Counted from the first letter of the stretch, positions 10,501-20,208 are shown. The stretch: 64,000 nucleotides of DNA from JBKQVT01 sp963727245 (GCA_963727245.1 CAVSFO010000009.1:62001-126000); one strand, 5' to 3'. The notes: generated from the letters alone by a model not told the origin. Made by a program: numbers and translations.

Positions 10501-11508
10501 CCAGGGCGTGGATGGCGCCTTCGATCAGCCGGGTGCGGTCGTAGAAGGGGACGATGCGGACGCCGGGGGGCAGGCCCGGCTGAAGCTCGACGATCTTCTC
10601 CTTGATGAGCCTGGTGACCGCCAGGGGATTTTCGCCGTAGCGCATCATGACGACGGCGCCGACGGCTTCGCTGCCGTTTTTTTCCAGCACGCTGCGGCGG
10701 AACTGCGTCCCCAGGCCCACCGTGGCCAGGTTGGAGACGCAAATCGGCGTCCCCTTGACGGCGTCGGATTGCACGACGATGTCTTCGATGTCGGCTAGCG
10801 AGCGGATCCAGCCGACGCCGCGGACGAGGTACTCGGCGTTGCCCTTGTGGATCACCCGGCCGCCCACCGACGAATTGGAGCGGGCCACGGCGGCAAACAA
10901 CTCGCCCAGGGTGACGCCGTAGCTGCGGAGCTTGTCGGGATTGACGTCGATCTGATATTCGATCGGGTAGCCGCCCACGGAGGCCACCTGGGCCACCCCG
11001 GGGACCGAATTGAGCTGGTAGCGGACGTACCAGTCCTGGATGGCGCGGAGCCGGCCCAGGTCGTAGCCCTGGCCCTCGACCGTGTACCAGAAGATCTGCC
11101 CCAGGGCCGTGGCGTCGGGGGCCATGTAGGGCACCACGCCCGGCGGCAGAAACGTGCCGGCCAGCGCGAGCCGCTCCAGCACGCGCTGGCGGGCGAAGTA
11201 GAAATCGACCTTGTCGTCGAAGATGATGTTGATCATCGAGAAGTTGAACTCGCTGGAAGACCGCACCGCCTTCACGCCCGCCAGCCCTTGCAGGTTCACC
11301 GAGAGCGGATAGGTGATCTGGTCCTCGATGTCGCGCGGGTTGCGTCCCATCCAGTCGGTGAAGACGATGACCTGGTTTTCCGACAGGTCGGGGATGGCGT
11401 CGATCGGCGTGTTCACACGGCGTAGACGCCGCCGACGGCGACGGCCAGCGTCAAGAGGATGACCACGAAGCGGTTGCGGATGGAGAACTCGATGATCTTT
11501 TCAATCAT
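7565..11508 (-). CDS. heavy-metal efflux RND permease, CusA/CzcA family (one frameshift)
   Basis: Inner-membrane proton-driven RND pump of the HME subfamily. The start is MIEKIIEFSIRNRFVVILL at 11508; a one-base deletion near 11413 moves the frame, which continues NTPIDAIPDLSENQV and runs 1283 codons to 7565. Diagnostic blocks are GQIFWYTVEG, IMSLSGIAISIGILVDQAIV (TM4 region), GRAETPTDPSPLEMLETIIT, IINRIDMLATGVRTMVGVKV and FIACFGMATETGIIMLVYL. It is ~250 residues longer than usual because of an extra segment at ~605-855 of the long frame, just before the MTKAGLVQEIDTVVRMPGW block. The ATG overlaps the adaptor's TGA (ATGA), and the downstream lipoprotein starts 1 nt after the stop, making a tight operon. 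Metal specificity cannot be read from the sequence. Confidence 0.9.
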
Positions 11509-13202
11509 GGCTTGACCCCGCCGCTCTTTTTCTTCAGTTCGGCGACTTTCTCGAGCACCTTGTCCGGGTCCTTCTGTGGCCGGTTCGACGCAGCCCGGGC
11601 AGCAGAGGAAGACCGCCTGGCCCCGCAGGACCAGTTTCTGCGGCACGCCCATCGACCCCAGCGGCAAGCCGGTCACCGGACAGAACTTCTGCGCCGCGCC
11701 AGGGAGCGGTCGGCGGCGGGGAGTTGGTCGATGTTTTTCAACTGCTCTTCGGTCAGCTCCGTTGGGGCGGCGGGGCTTGCCGCCGGCGCGGTGGCGGCGG
11801 TGCACGCGCCGGCCCGCCGCTGGCGCCGAAATAGGTGGCCGCGACCGCCGGGTTCAATCGCGTCTCGGCGTCGATGAGGAACGCCCCGGCCGCCGCCACG
11901 CGCTGGCCGGCCTTGAGCCCCTGGACGACCGCGTAGAAGTCGCCGTCTCCGCGGGCCGAGATGCACCTCGACCCCGTCGAACACGTCCCGGCTGCCGCTC
12001 AAGGTAAACGATCTGCTTCGCGCCGGTGTCGATCACCGCCCGCTCCGGCACGGCCAAGTACCTCTTCCTTACCGTCTGCCGACATCCGCAGCGGCGACTC
12101 GCCGGCCGGCGGCTGCCTTGGCCAGCAGCGACTTGAGCGGCTCGATTTCATGGAGAGGGACGTTGATGCGGACGGCGGCAAACATGCCGGGCCGAAGCTC
12201 GCCGCCGGCGTTGGAGACCGTGAACCGCACCCGATTCGTCCGCGTCGAGCTGTCCAGTTGCGGATAGACCAGGGCCACCTTGCCGCTGAAGACGCGGTTG
12301 GGCAGGGCCTCGACGGTGGCCTCGATCGTCTGCCCCGGGCGAATGAAGGCGAGGTCCGTCTCATAGACGTCGGCCTCGATCCACACGTCGGCCAGATCGG
12401 CGATCTCCAGCAAGGTCATGCCCTCTTCCACCCGGGCGCCGGCGACGACGTCCTTGCGGACGACCCAGCCGCTCTGCGCCGCAGCGGATCACCAGCCGCG
12501 GCGTGGCGACTCCGGAAGCGACGATGGCGTCGATCTCACCCTCGCTTACGCCCAGCAGCGCCAGCCGCCGCCGAGAGCTCAGCACCAGGTCCTTGGCAAC
12601 GCCCCCCTTGGCGGCCAGCAGCAGCTCCTGGGCGGTGCTGTACAGCTCGGGGCTGTAAATCTCGGCCAGCGGGTCGCCCCGCTTCACCTTGGACGAAGGT
12701 CCGGTCGACGTAGAGCTTCTCCACGTAGCCGCTGGTGCGGCTCGACTACCCGCGACAGCCGGCCCTCATCGTAGGCCACCGTCCCCACGGTGCTGATCTG
12801 CTTGCTCATCGGCCGGTACGCAACCTCGGCCGTCTCGATGCCGGCCATGGCGATGCGATCGGGCGAGAGTTGCACGCGGGCAGTCACGCCGGCCGGCAGT
12901 TCCTCGGCCTGGCCCTTGGTCCGCAGCGACAGCGGCATGCCGCAGATGGGACACTTCGGCACGGAGCCGTCGGGCTCCAAGCGGTCGCGGATGACTTTGG
13001 GGTGCATCGGGCAGAAAAACTCCTTGTCGGCCGGAAGTTGGCCCGCCGCCACGCCTGCCGGCCGCGTGTACTTCTCCCAATAGTTCGCGATCGTGTCCCA
13101 GTAGCCGATCAGCAGGCCGGTCGCCGCCAGGATCACGATGAAACGCAGCCGCACCTCGATGACCTGAACGATCAGCTTGAACTTTTTCCAGTTCCAGCTC
13201 AT
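11505..13202 (-). pseudogene. CusB/CzcB-type periplasmic adaptor, many frameshifts
   Basis: Starts MSWNWKKFKLIVQVIEVRLR at 13202 with one N-terminal membrane segment (FIVILAATGLLIGYW). A heavy-metal-binding domain follows (FFCPMHPKV, then PKCPICGMPL), then adaptor blocks: GTVAYDEGRLSRVVEPH (~12740), EIYSPELYSTAQELLLAAKG (~12640), MTLLEIADLADVWIEADVYE (~12400), LRPGMFAAVRINVPLHEIE (~12170), AVVQGLKAGQRVAAAGAFLI (~11900). It ends in a second metal module (CPVTGLPLGSMG, VFLCCPGC; ~11600-11690). The blocks lie in alternating frames, with shifts near 12735, 12690, 12485, 12070, 12000, 11800 and 11690. The terminal frame stops at 11505, overlapping the pump's ATG. Either a decayed gene or a poorly assembled stretch; the pump next door has only one shift. 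Confidence 0.8.
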
Positions 13203-13337
13203 AAGGCACCTCAAAGAAATCGCAGTAACGAAGGAAAGTAGCAGGCACGCGCCGTGTCCCCTCCGCCGGGGCGCAGCAACGACCATCGCGCAGCAACGAG
13301 ACCAGCCCGCGCTGCCTGGCAGGAGATCCAGAAAGGA

Positions 13338-13748
13338 TTAGATCAGCAGATGGCCCAAGAAAATGGGCAGCGCGCGGCCTGCGCCTTCAGAGGAACCGGG
13401 TGGACCTGCGCACCTGGCGGCCTCGGGCAAGTGATCGGCGGCCCCAGGCACGCCGGCCGCGACGGCCAGCCAGTGGAGCGGATGGAAATATCCGCGGCAG
13501 GCCGGCGCCGGGGCGTCGACCGCCGGACCGGGCGGCACCGCACGAATCGCCCTGCACTTCTCGCAACAACAAGGCCCGGGCGTCTGACCCTGGCCGGAGG
13601 CGGGCCGTTGGCGATGGGCACAACAGCGCGGACAAGCCGGCACCGAACCTCGCCCGCAAGCCGCCTCCGCTCCGCAATAACAGAACGCCCGCGGAAAATT
13701 GGCCGCCAGCAGGCAAATCGCCAACAGTGTGCAAACCCACCGCCGCAT
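13338..13748 (-). CDS. small Cys-rich exported protein upstream of the efflux genes
   Basis: 136 residues from the ATG at 13748, preceded by an aagggg ribosome binding site 8 nt upstream. An N-terminal signal (MRRWVCTLLAICLLAANF, cleavage expected near AFC) is followed by many cysteines: CYCGAEAACG, CPRCCAH, GPCCCEKC. The C-terminal half is Pro/Gly/Ala-rich and ends ALPIFLGHLLI. It lies directly upstream of the adaptor in the same orientation, so a role in periplasmic metal binding is plausible but inferred. I do not recognise a family. In the sequence as given, the same frame is open back to 14261 and merges with the receiver-like gene (see next entry). Confidence 0.55.
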   Translation of the reverse strand: MRRWVCTLLAICLLAANFPRAFCYCGAEAACGRGSVPACPRCCAHRQRPASGQGQTPGPCCCEKCRAIRAVPPGPAVDAPAPACRGYFHPLHWLAVAAGVPGAADHLPEAARCAGPPGSSEGAGRALPIFLGHLLI

Positions 13749-13819
13749 GACGAATATCCCCTTGAACTCTCTAGGAAGTATATCGTCCGGCGTGGGCGGA
13801 GTGCAAATCGGCCCCCAGT

Positions 13820-14261
13820 CTACGCCAGGGCAAAGGCCCGCACGCTCGGCACGGTGCCCCCCCCGGCAGGAGACCGCCGAGGCCGGCGGAAGTCCCAGGC
13901 GATCGGCGATTTCGCCGCTCAAACGCCACAGGTTGCCATGGTACTCGATCAATTCGTCGGCCATGACGAAATTGGCCATCGAAACGTCGTCGGATGACGC
14001 CTGGGACGTGTAAATCCAGATGGAAACTTCCCGGTCGATCATGCGGAGTTTCTTGCTCAGCAGCCAAGCACTCACGTCGGGCAGCGCGGCACTGATCAAC
14101 ACCAGATCAACCGCCCGTTGGGCATAAATCCGCGACGCCTCCATGCCGCGGCATACCCGGTGGACGAGGAGCCCGGTCGCGGCCAGATCGGACGCGAGGC
14201 GGGCAAACACCTCGTCGCGGTGTTCGGCCAGCAGGATTGTCATTTTCTCGTTAAACATCAT
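13820..14261 (-). CDS. receiver-like (pseudo-receiver) protein lacking the phospho-acceptor Asp
   Basis: About 146 residues with response-regulator fold features: MTILLAEHRDEVFARLASDL (beta1-alpha1) and AVDLVLISAALPDVSAWLL (beta3). The position where receivers have the phosphorylated Asp (consensus DLVLLDxxLP) is Ser here (DLVLISAALP). The alpha4-beta5 area reads YTSQASSDDVSMANFVMADE. As given, the frame runs on through 13338 because of a run of eight C at 13857-13864. Removing one base gives the ending VPSVRAFALA followed by TAG at 13820-13822, which I take as the true stop. There is no DNA-binding domain. It lies upstream of, and in the same direction as, the metal-efflux genes, perhaps as a phosphorylation-independent regulator (inference). 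Alternative: one 307-residue fusion, 13338-14261. Confidence 0.6.
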
Positions 14262-14770
14262 TGGCTTACTCCTTTATGGCGAGCCACCGCTGCGGTGAAC
14301 CTCCGTGGATACCCGACCTATGTAGACGTGGCGAAGCCGGCTTTGGTTCGCGGCGGGCAAAAGATCGACCCAACGCAGGCCGCGCCAAGACTGCCGGCTT
14401 ATTCATCACTAGAAGCACAAACATACTGACCATCCGCTATTATCGGGATGGCAGGGGAGAAAGTCAAGGGAGAAAACCGGCCGGCAGGGCAGGGCACGGA
14501 TCTCCGCGGTTCCCCCTCGCTCCGGGCACCGCTTGCGGTCCCTATCCCAAAGGGAGAGGGGGAGGAATTCGCAAAGGTCCAGTTCTTCCAAATAATTTGC
14601 GATTGCCGTGGTCGCTGCTTGCTTTACCCAGTTTGCCAAATTAAGATCGTTAGTAGAGCCAAATCGCGGCGACACAACGTGGTCCAATTATGCGCTCCCG
14701 CCGCGGCGGCAGCTTGCCGTTGTGGTGGGAGCGTACCGGATAATCCCCCTGGAACAGGAGTTCTATACTC
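14262..14770. other. intergenic region between divergent genes
   Basis: 509 bp with no gene I can support. Bases 14431-14452 form a small hairpin (ccatcc, 9-nt loop, ggatgg). Bases 14515-14563 are a ccctcgctccgggcacc...gggagaggg fragment of the ccctctcc/ggagaggg repeat also seen at 53741-53793. The proximal part (14700-14765) should carry the promoter and leader of the DUF1598 gene, but I see no convincing -35/-10. Confidence 0.5.
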
Positions 14771-16139
14771 ATGCGTTGTGGAAGTCTCAATCTCCGAGCG
14801 ACCTTGATGCTGGCCGCCTTGGGCACGGTGCTGGCCACACCTTCGGAAGTCTTTGCACAACTTGCGGCTGCCGGCGTGGTGGTCGACGCCGAGGGGGTGC
14901 TTCGCACTAAGACGGCTGCGGAGGCGGGCCAGACGTTGACCAAGGGCCGGGTGGCCGCCGCGCGGGCGTCGCTCAATCCGAAGTTGGCCGCCTTCAGCAA
15001 GCTCCGCTATATTTCGCTGAAGCACCTGGAAGCGGCGTTGCGCGACCATCAGGGCGCGCCGACCGACGAGATGCGCAACCTGGCCGGCTTGCAGCGGATC
15101 CACTACGTTTTCCTTTATCCCGACAGCAAGGACATCGTCATTGCCGGCCCGGCCGAAGGCTGGGTCCACGATGGTTTTGGCCGCCCCGTCGGACTGAGCA
15201 GCGGCCGGCCGACGATCCTGTTGGAAGATCTGGTCGTGGCCTTGCGGGCGTTTCCGCCCGGCGGAAGCCCCACGCGGTTGATTGGCTGCTCGATCGATCC
15301 GACCAAGGAAGGACTGGCCGCCATGCAGCAGTTCTTGCGGAGGATCGGCTCCACGGCCACCCCCAACGACACCCAATTCATTGTCGACGGCTTGCAGACG
15401 AGCCTCGGCCTGCAAACGGTCAGCGTCAACGGCGTCTCGCCCAAGACCCACTTCGCCTTGGTGCTGGTCGAGGCCGACTATCGCATGAAACTGATCGGCA
15501 TCGGGCTGGAAGACGCCGCCCGTCCGCATGATCGGCAGTTATGTCGCCCGGGCCAATCCCGCGGCGGTCAGTCGCAACGCGCTGAAGCGATGGTTCTTCA
15601 CTCCCGACTACAAGTGCGTGCAGACCGGCGACGAGGGCATGGCCATGGAGTTGGTCGGCGACGGCGTGAAACTGATCGGCGAAAACGAACTCGTCGCCTC
15701 GGGAGGCCAGCGGCAGGCGGCCGGGCGGGTCGACAAGGCCAGCGAGACCTTTGTCGGCGCCTTCACCAGGTATTATTCCGAACTGGCCGACCGGTCGCCG
15801 GTGTATGCCCAGTTGCGGAACCTGATCGACCTGGCGGTTGCCGCCGCCTACATCCAGCACGAGGACTTTTACGGCAAGGCGGAGTGGAAGATGGACGTTT
15901 TTGGCGACGAAAAGGCCTTCCAGGTCGAGACTTATGACATGCCGAAGCAGGTGGCTACGGCGGTCAACGCGATTTGGAGAGGGCACACGCTAATGACCCC
16001 CGTTGGAGGTGGTGTCCACATCGAGCCCATCCAGGCCCTGGCGTCCGACAACCGGCTGCCCGACAAGAACGGCAAGGTGGCCAAAGCCCGCCAGCAGGTC
16101 AAGATCCAGTTAGCCAAGGGCCACTGGTGGTGGGATTGA
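14771..16139 (+). CDS. DUF1598 domain exported protein (one frameshift)
   Basis: About 455 residues with a signal peptide (LMLAALGTVLATPSEVFAQ). Frame 1 (from 14771, with aggag 10 nt upstream) covers SKLRYISLKHLEAALRDHQG, LAGLQRIHYVFLYPDSKDIV and LIGCSIDPTKEGLAAMQQFL up to MKLIGIGLEDA. A one-base indel near 15515-15525 shifts to the frame that gives VRMIGSYVARANPAAVSRNA, LKRWFFTPDYKCVQTGDEG and the ending AKGHWWWD. Both halves belong to DUF1598, a planctomycete family of unknown function with a likely periplasmic location. The natural stop is the TGA at 16137. Reading on in frame 1 past the indel gives low-complexity sequence only. Confidence 0.8.
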
Positions 16140-16219
16140 GGGGGCTGGCAGCCGACCTGGAGGTGGCCCGCGAAATGAGGGGGTGTTGAAAAATATTTCC
16201 CACACCCCTAGACAAGACT

Positions 16220-16247
16220 TTGAAAGTTGGTATCATCAGGATATAAG
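16220..16247 (+). promoter_or_regulatory. sigma70-type promoter upstream of a terminator hairpin
   Basis: TTGAAA (16220-16225), a 16-nt spacer and TATAAG (16242-16247), in an AT-rich island unusual for this GC-rich DNA. A strong terminator begins only ~26 nt downstream, so the product is a very short RNA or an attenuated leader for the gene at 16331. Confidence 0.5.
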
Positions 16248-16272
16248 AAGTTTGGCCTCTTCTCTGTTCCGG

Positions 16273-16311
16273 CCCCGCCGTTTCGCTTTGCCGCGAGCGG
16301 CGGGGTTTTTT
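16273..16311 (+). terminator. rho-independent terminator
   Basis: An 8-bp perfect stem ccccgccg/cggcgggg (16273-16280 and 16298-16305) with a 17-nt loop is followed immediately by six T. It could end the DUF1598 transcript (stop at 16139) or attenuate transcription from the promoter at 16220-16247 into the gene at 16331. Confidence 0.75.
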
Positions 16312-16330
16312 CTTTGCCGTCTTCGCCGCC

Positions 16331-17096
16331 ATGTCCGCGCCCCTCTGGAAGTGCCACGAGCACGTTGCCCGTCTCGAGCTTGACTGTTTCCACGCGACGC
16401 TCGACGGGGCCCGGCCGGCCGACGGACTGACGCTCAGCGGCGGGCCGGGCGGCCGGGGCATCTACGCCAAGCTGCTCGGGCTGGTGCTTCCCCGGCATCG
16501 CGGCGGCGACATCGAGTCGCCGCTGGAATGTTACGCCTACGGCGCCTTCATGGTGATTTCGTACCAGGAGGCGACGGGCCGGCCGTTCCGAGTCGATGCG
16601 GTGTGGCGAGCGCTCGGCGGCGGGCCGGCGGAGGAGTTTCTCGCCGCCGTCGACTTGATCGTCTCCGTGCGTACGGAATTGCTCGACAGCCGGCCGGAGG
16701 TCGTCGTCCAGAGCTGCGCTGCCGGTCGCGGCGATGTTTCGCGCGCTTGGGCCCGGCCCGCGCAGCGGCGAACCCCTGCCCCTGCCGCCGTCGGCGCCCT
16801 TGCGATTGAGCCCGGCCGACGGGCCGGGATGCGTCCTCTGGCGTCTGCCCGGCGAGGAGTTGAGCTACGTCGAGATGATCTCCCCGGGCGACTTCCACGA
16901 CGACGAAGCGGCGCTGGACGCGGCGGCCCACGGCAGCCGGCTGCGCCATCGCTTGTTTCCGCAGTCGCTGGAGAAGGGGGTGCTGCTCCGGGCGCGGGTG
17001 CGCGGGGCCTTCCTGCCCCGCGCAGACGACTGCTCTCGGGCGGCCGCGTGCTATGCCGCCTTTGCGGTCGCCGAGCCGCCGCTGGACGCCTTTTGA
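16331..17096 (+). CDS. hypothetical protein (one frameshift)
   Basis: About 254 residues. From the ATG at 16331 frame 2 gives CHEHVARLELDCFHATLDG, GGRGIYAKLLGLVLPRHRGG and AFMVISYQEATGRPFRVDAV, up to DSRPEVVVQSCAAG. A shift near 16725-16732 leads to a frame giving RALGPGPRSGEPLPLP, CVLWRLPGEELSYVEMISPG, HGSRLRHRLFPQSLEKGVLL and EPPLDAF with TGA at 17094. Both parts have normal composition, so I treat it as one gene. No domain recognised. It follows a promoter/terminator pair and precedes the isomerase-like gene on the same strand by 136 bp. Confidence 0.5.
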
Positions 17097-17232
17097 GCCG
17101 GCGGCCAGGCAACGCGCCACCCGTTGCAGACGGGCGGGGATTTTGTCAGAATTACGTGTCGGTAGGCTCGTGGGAAGCGGCCGCGGACGGCCGGTTTTTC
17201 CGCTGGACAACACTCTGCAAGAGGAGAATGAC

Positions 17233-18240
17233 ATGACACGACCCGTCACGCTATGCACCGGCCAATGGGCCGATCTGCCCCTGGAAGAATTGGCCCGCAA
17301 GTGCAGCGAATTCGGCTACGACGGCCTGGAGCTGGCCTGCTGGGGCGACCATTTCGACGTCAGCCTGGCCCTGGCCGAGCCCAGCTACTGCAACCTGAAG
17401 CGCGAATTGCTGGAGCGGCACGGCATGAGCGTGTTTGCCGTCAGCGCCCATCTCGTCGGCCAGGCGGTGCTGGACAAGATTGACGCCCGGCACCAGGCCA
17501 TCCTGCCGCCGGCGGTCTGGGGCGACGGCGATCCGGCGGGCGTCAACGCCCGGGCCGTCGAGGAGATGAAGAACACGGCCCGGGCGGCGCAGAGGTTCGG
17601 CGTCAACGTGGTCAACGGCTTCACCGGTTCCAGCATCTGGCACTTGTTCTACTCCTTTCCGCCGGTGCTGCCATCGATGATCGACGACGGGTTCAAGCTC
17701 TTCGCCGAGCGTTGGAACCCGATCCTGGACGTGTTCGCCGAGTGCGGGGTGAAGTTCGCCTTGGAGGTCCATCCCACCGAGATTGCCTTCGACCTGGTGA
17801 CGGCCCAGCGGGCGATCGATGCCGTGGACGGCCGCCCGGAGTTCGGCTTCAACTTCGATCCCAGCCACCTGCTTTGGCAGGGAGTCGATCCGGTGGAATT
17901 CCTCCGTGCCTTCCCGGAGCGGATCTACCACGTGCACATGAAGGACGCCATTGTGACCCTCAACGGCCGCAGCGGCATCCTGGCCAGTCACCTCAATTTC
18001 GGCGACCCGCGCCGCGGCTGGGACTTCCGTTCCTTGGGCCGGGGCGGCATCAATTTTGAGGAGATCATCCGGGCCCTGAACGCCGCCGGCTACAGCGGTC
18101 CCCTGTCGGTGGAATGGGAAGACAGCGGCATGGATCGCGAGCACGGCGCCAAGGAGGCCCTGGAATTCGTCCGCAAGCTCGACTTTGAGACCAGCCGCGT
18201 CGCCTTCGACGCCGCCTTCGACAAGGAAGAGCAGGCGTAG
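17233..18240 (+). CDS. sugar phosphate isomerase/epimerase-like TIM-barrel protein
   Basis: 335 residues, intact, from the ATG at 17233 with a strong aggag 7 nt upstream. It has the xylose-isomerase-like (AP endonuclease 2) TIM-barrel pattern: YDGLELACWGDHFDV at strand 1-2, NVVNGFTGSSIW, then the metal-ligand series FALEVHPTE, NFDPSHLLWQGVDP, YHVHMKDA and LSVEWEDSGMD. These Glu, Asp, His and Glu positions fit the divalent-metal site of the family. Planctomycete relatives are annotated as sugar phosphate isomerases/epimerases of carbohydrate or inositol breakdown. The substrate cannot be told from the sequence, and there is no signal peptide. Confidence 0.85.
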   Translation: MTRPVTLCTGQWADLPLEELARKCSEFGYDGLELACWGDHFDVSLALAEPSYCNLKRELLERHGMSVFAVSAHLVGQAVLDKIDARHQAILPPAVWGDGDPAGVNARAVEEMKNTARAAQRFGVNVVNGFTGSSIWHLFYSFPPVLPSMIDDGFKLFAERWNPILDVFAECGVKFALEVHPTEIAFDLVTAQRAIDAVDGRPEFGFNFDPSHLLWQGVDPVEFLRAFPERIYHVHMKDAIVTLNGRSGILASHLNFGDPRRGWDFRSLGRGGINFEEIIRALNAAGYSGPLSVEWEDSGMDREHGAKEALEFVRKLDFETSRVAFDAAFDKEEQA

Positions 18241-18439
18241 GCGCCAGGGGCCGGGGACCAGGGGCCAGGGATGGGGACGGGAAACTTGGGGGCGGCAGGC
18301 GCACTGCCGCCCCTCTTTCATCTCGTGGCACTGCCAAATTGCCGCCCGGCCGGCCTGCGTGGTACACTAACTTTGGGCCCAGGACCGTTGAACCCGGGGA
18401 CTGTCCCAATTTTCGTCCGACGAAAATGGGACTGTCCCC
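18241..18439. repeat. intergenic family H tract and family B palindrome
   Basis: Bases 18241-18272 are a ggggccggggaccaggggcc tract (family H). A small ggcggcaggcgcactgccgcc hairpin is at ~18292-18312. Bases 18396-18439 are a near-perfect family B palindrome (gggactgtccc arms around ttttcgtccgacgaaaa), 32 bp before the start of the next gene. Confidence 0.8.
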
Positions 18440-18471
18440 GTCCGGCGATCGAGGCTGTTGACGGTGGATCT

Positions 18472-19965
18472 ATGAATGACGCCAGCCGCAGTGTGCCGCG
18501 AACTCTTACGCGCACGCTCTCGGTTTGCCTGGCTGCATGGCTGCTTGCCGGCCAGCCGGCAGCGGCCGCGACCGAGAACCTGTATCAGCAGTCGCGGGAC
18601 CTGCAAGCCCAGTACGCCCGCGACCTGGAGAAGCTGGCCGCGTGGTGCGAGACGGAGGGGTTGGCGGCCGAGGCGAAGACGACCCGCGCCGCCTTGGGCC
18701 CGCACGATCCGTACAAGCTCTACGTGCCCGTCTTGCCGCGGCAGGTCGGACCGGCCAGGTTGCCCGAGGGGACGCCGCCCAAGGTGGTCCACTGGCACGA
18801 GCAACTCAGCAAGCTGCGGCACGATCAGGCGGCCGCGCTGTATGACCTGGCCCAGCGGGCGATCGGTCGCCACCAGGCTTCCCTGGCCTGGGCCTTGATC
18901 CTGAAGGCAGTCAGCGACGATCCGGACCACGAGGCGGCGCGGCGGCTGCTGGGCTACCAAAAATACCAGGACGGCTGGTACAAGGCGTACGAAGTTAAGA
19001 AGCTGCGCGCCGGGCAGGTGTGGGACGAGAAGTTCGGTTGGCTGCCCGAGTCGCAGGTGGAGCGCTACCGCCAGGGGCAGCGTCTGCTGGGCGGCCGCTG
19101 GATCAGTGCGGAGGAAGACGCCCGGCGGCACCACGACATCCACAGCGGCTGGGAGATCGAGACCGAGCATTACACCGTCCGCACCGATCACAGCATGGAA
19201 GCGGCCGTCGGCTTGGGCGTGCAATTGGAAAACCTCTACGGCGTCTGGCAGCAGATTTTCATCCGCTACTACGCCAACGAGGCCTACCTGGCCGGCCTGT
19301 TCGGCGGCCACGCCGCGGGGCAACCCGCCCACGGCCCCGAACCGCACCGCTTTAGCGTCGTCTACTTCCGCGACCGCGACGACTACAACCGGTCGCTGCG
19401 GGCGATGCCCAAGCCCGAGATGTCGCTGGGCGTGTACGTGGCCGAGAAGCGGACGGCGTATTTCTTCGCCGGCGATCGGAGCGACCTGCGGACCGTCAAT
19501 CACGAGGCCACGCACCAGCTCTTCTACCAGTCGCGGCGCGGCTCGCCCAAGGCCGGCAAGAAGGCCAATTTCTGGATCATCGAAGGGATCGCCCTGCTGA
19601 TGGAGTCGCTCCGCCAGCAGGACGGCTATTTCGTGCTCGGCGGCATGGACGACGTGCGGGTCAGCGCCGCCCGCTACCACTTGAAGACCGGTGACTACTA
19701 CGTCCCCTTCGCCGAGCTGGTCGGCTACGGCGAGGACCGGGTGCAGCGGGACCCGAAGATCATGAGCCTCTACAGCCAGGCGGCCGGGATGACCCATTTC
19801 CTGATGTTCTACGAGGGGGGCCGTTACCGCGACGCCCTGGTGGCCTATCTCAGCAACGTCTACAACGGACAGGACGACCTGGAAACGCTGTCCAGGCTGA
19901 CCGGCAGCAGCTATTCCGACCTCGACAAGCAGTACCGCGCCTACATGCGGGTCGATCCGCCCTAG
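18472..19965 (+). CDS. DUF1570-type exported gluzincin-like protein
   Basis: 497 residues, intact, with a signal peptide ending near QPAAAATE. The C-terminal half holds VNHEATHQLFYQ, a HExxH-type zinc-protease motif (His-Glu-Ala-Thr-His) at ~342-346, followed by NFWIIEGIALLMES where the Glu of IIEG can be the third ligand. Both fit DUF1570, a planctomycete-rich family with a predicted peptidase fold. The middle has a DRDDYNRSL segment typical of these proteins. Residues ~140-200 look like a helical repeat region (AIGRHQASLAWALILKAVSD). Probably an envelope peptidase; activity is inferred. The start ATG at 18472 follows ggtgga. Confidence 0.75.
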   Translation: MNDASRSVPRTLTRTLSVCLAAWLLAGQPAAAATENLYQQSRDLQAQYARDLEKLAAWCETEGLAAEAKTTRAALGPHDPYKLYVPVLPRQVGPARLPEGTPPKVVHWHEQLSKLRHDQAAALYDLAQRAIGRHQASLAWALILKAVSDDPDHEAARRLLGYQKYQDGWYKAYEVKKLRAGQVWDEKFGWLPESQVERYRQGQRLLGGRWISAEEDARRHHDIHSGWEIETEHYTVRTDHSMEAAVGLGVQLENLYGVWQQIFIRYYANEAYLAGLFGGHAAGQPAHGPEPHRFSVVYFRDRDDYNRSLRAMPKPEMSLGVYVAEKRTAYFFAGDRSDLRTVNHEATHQLFYQSRRGSPKAGKKANFWIIEGIALLMESLRQQDGYFVLGGMDDVRVSAARYHLKTGDYYVPFAELVGYGEDRVQRDPKIMSLYSQAAGMTHFLMFYEGGRYRDALVAYLSNVYNGQDDLETLSRLTGSSYSDLDKQYRAYMRVDPP

Positions 19966-20208
19966 GGGGCGCCTGTCCACTGCGACCCCCTATTGGCCGG
20001 GCAGCGGAGTGCCGCCTTGGGCAGTTTGCGGGAGGCGAGTCGTGCCATCGGGCGCGCCAGGCCGGAAATTCCGAAGAATCGGTGCAACCCTCCCAAGCGG
20101 CCTGCCGATACGTCCTACATGCACCCTTGAGCCCGCGTCCCGCAGCCCGTTCACCACGGCCGCGGCAGGTGGGCCCTCGGTGTCCTGTCCCAGGAGGAGC
20201 CAGAAGCC

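Noticed and set aside
11413..11805. A separate 130-residue gene before the RND pump
   Set aside because: It is the adaptor's C-terminal metal module joined out of frame to the first membrane helix of the pump.
14431..14452. Small hairpin as a riboswitch or terminator
   Set aside because: Only six base pairs with a 9-nt loop and no T-run; no known aptamer pattern recognised.
18367..19980. 537-codon open frame on the minus strand opposite the DUF1570 gene
   Set aside because: Antisense shadow caused by high third-position GC; composition is unlike a real protein and the plus strand has a HExxH-type motif.
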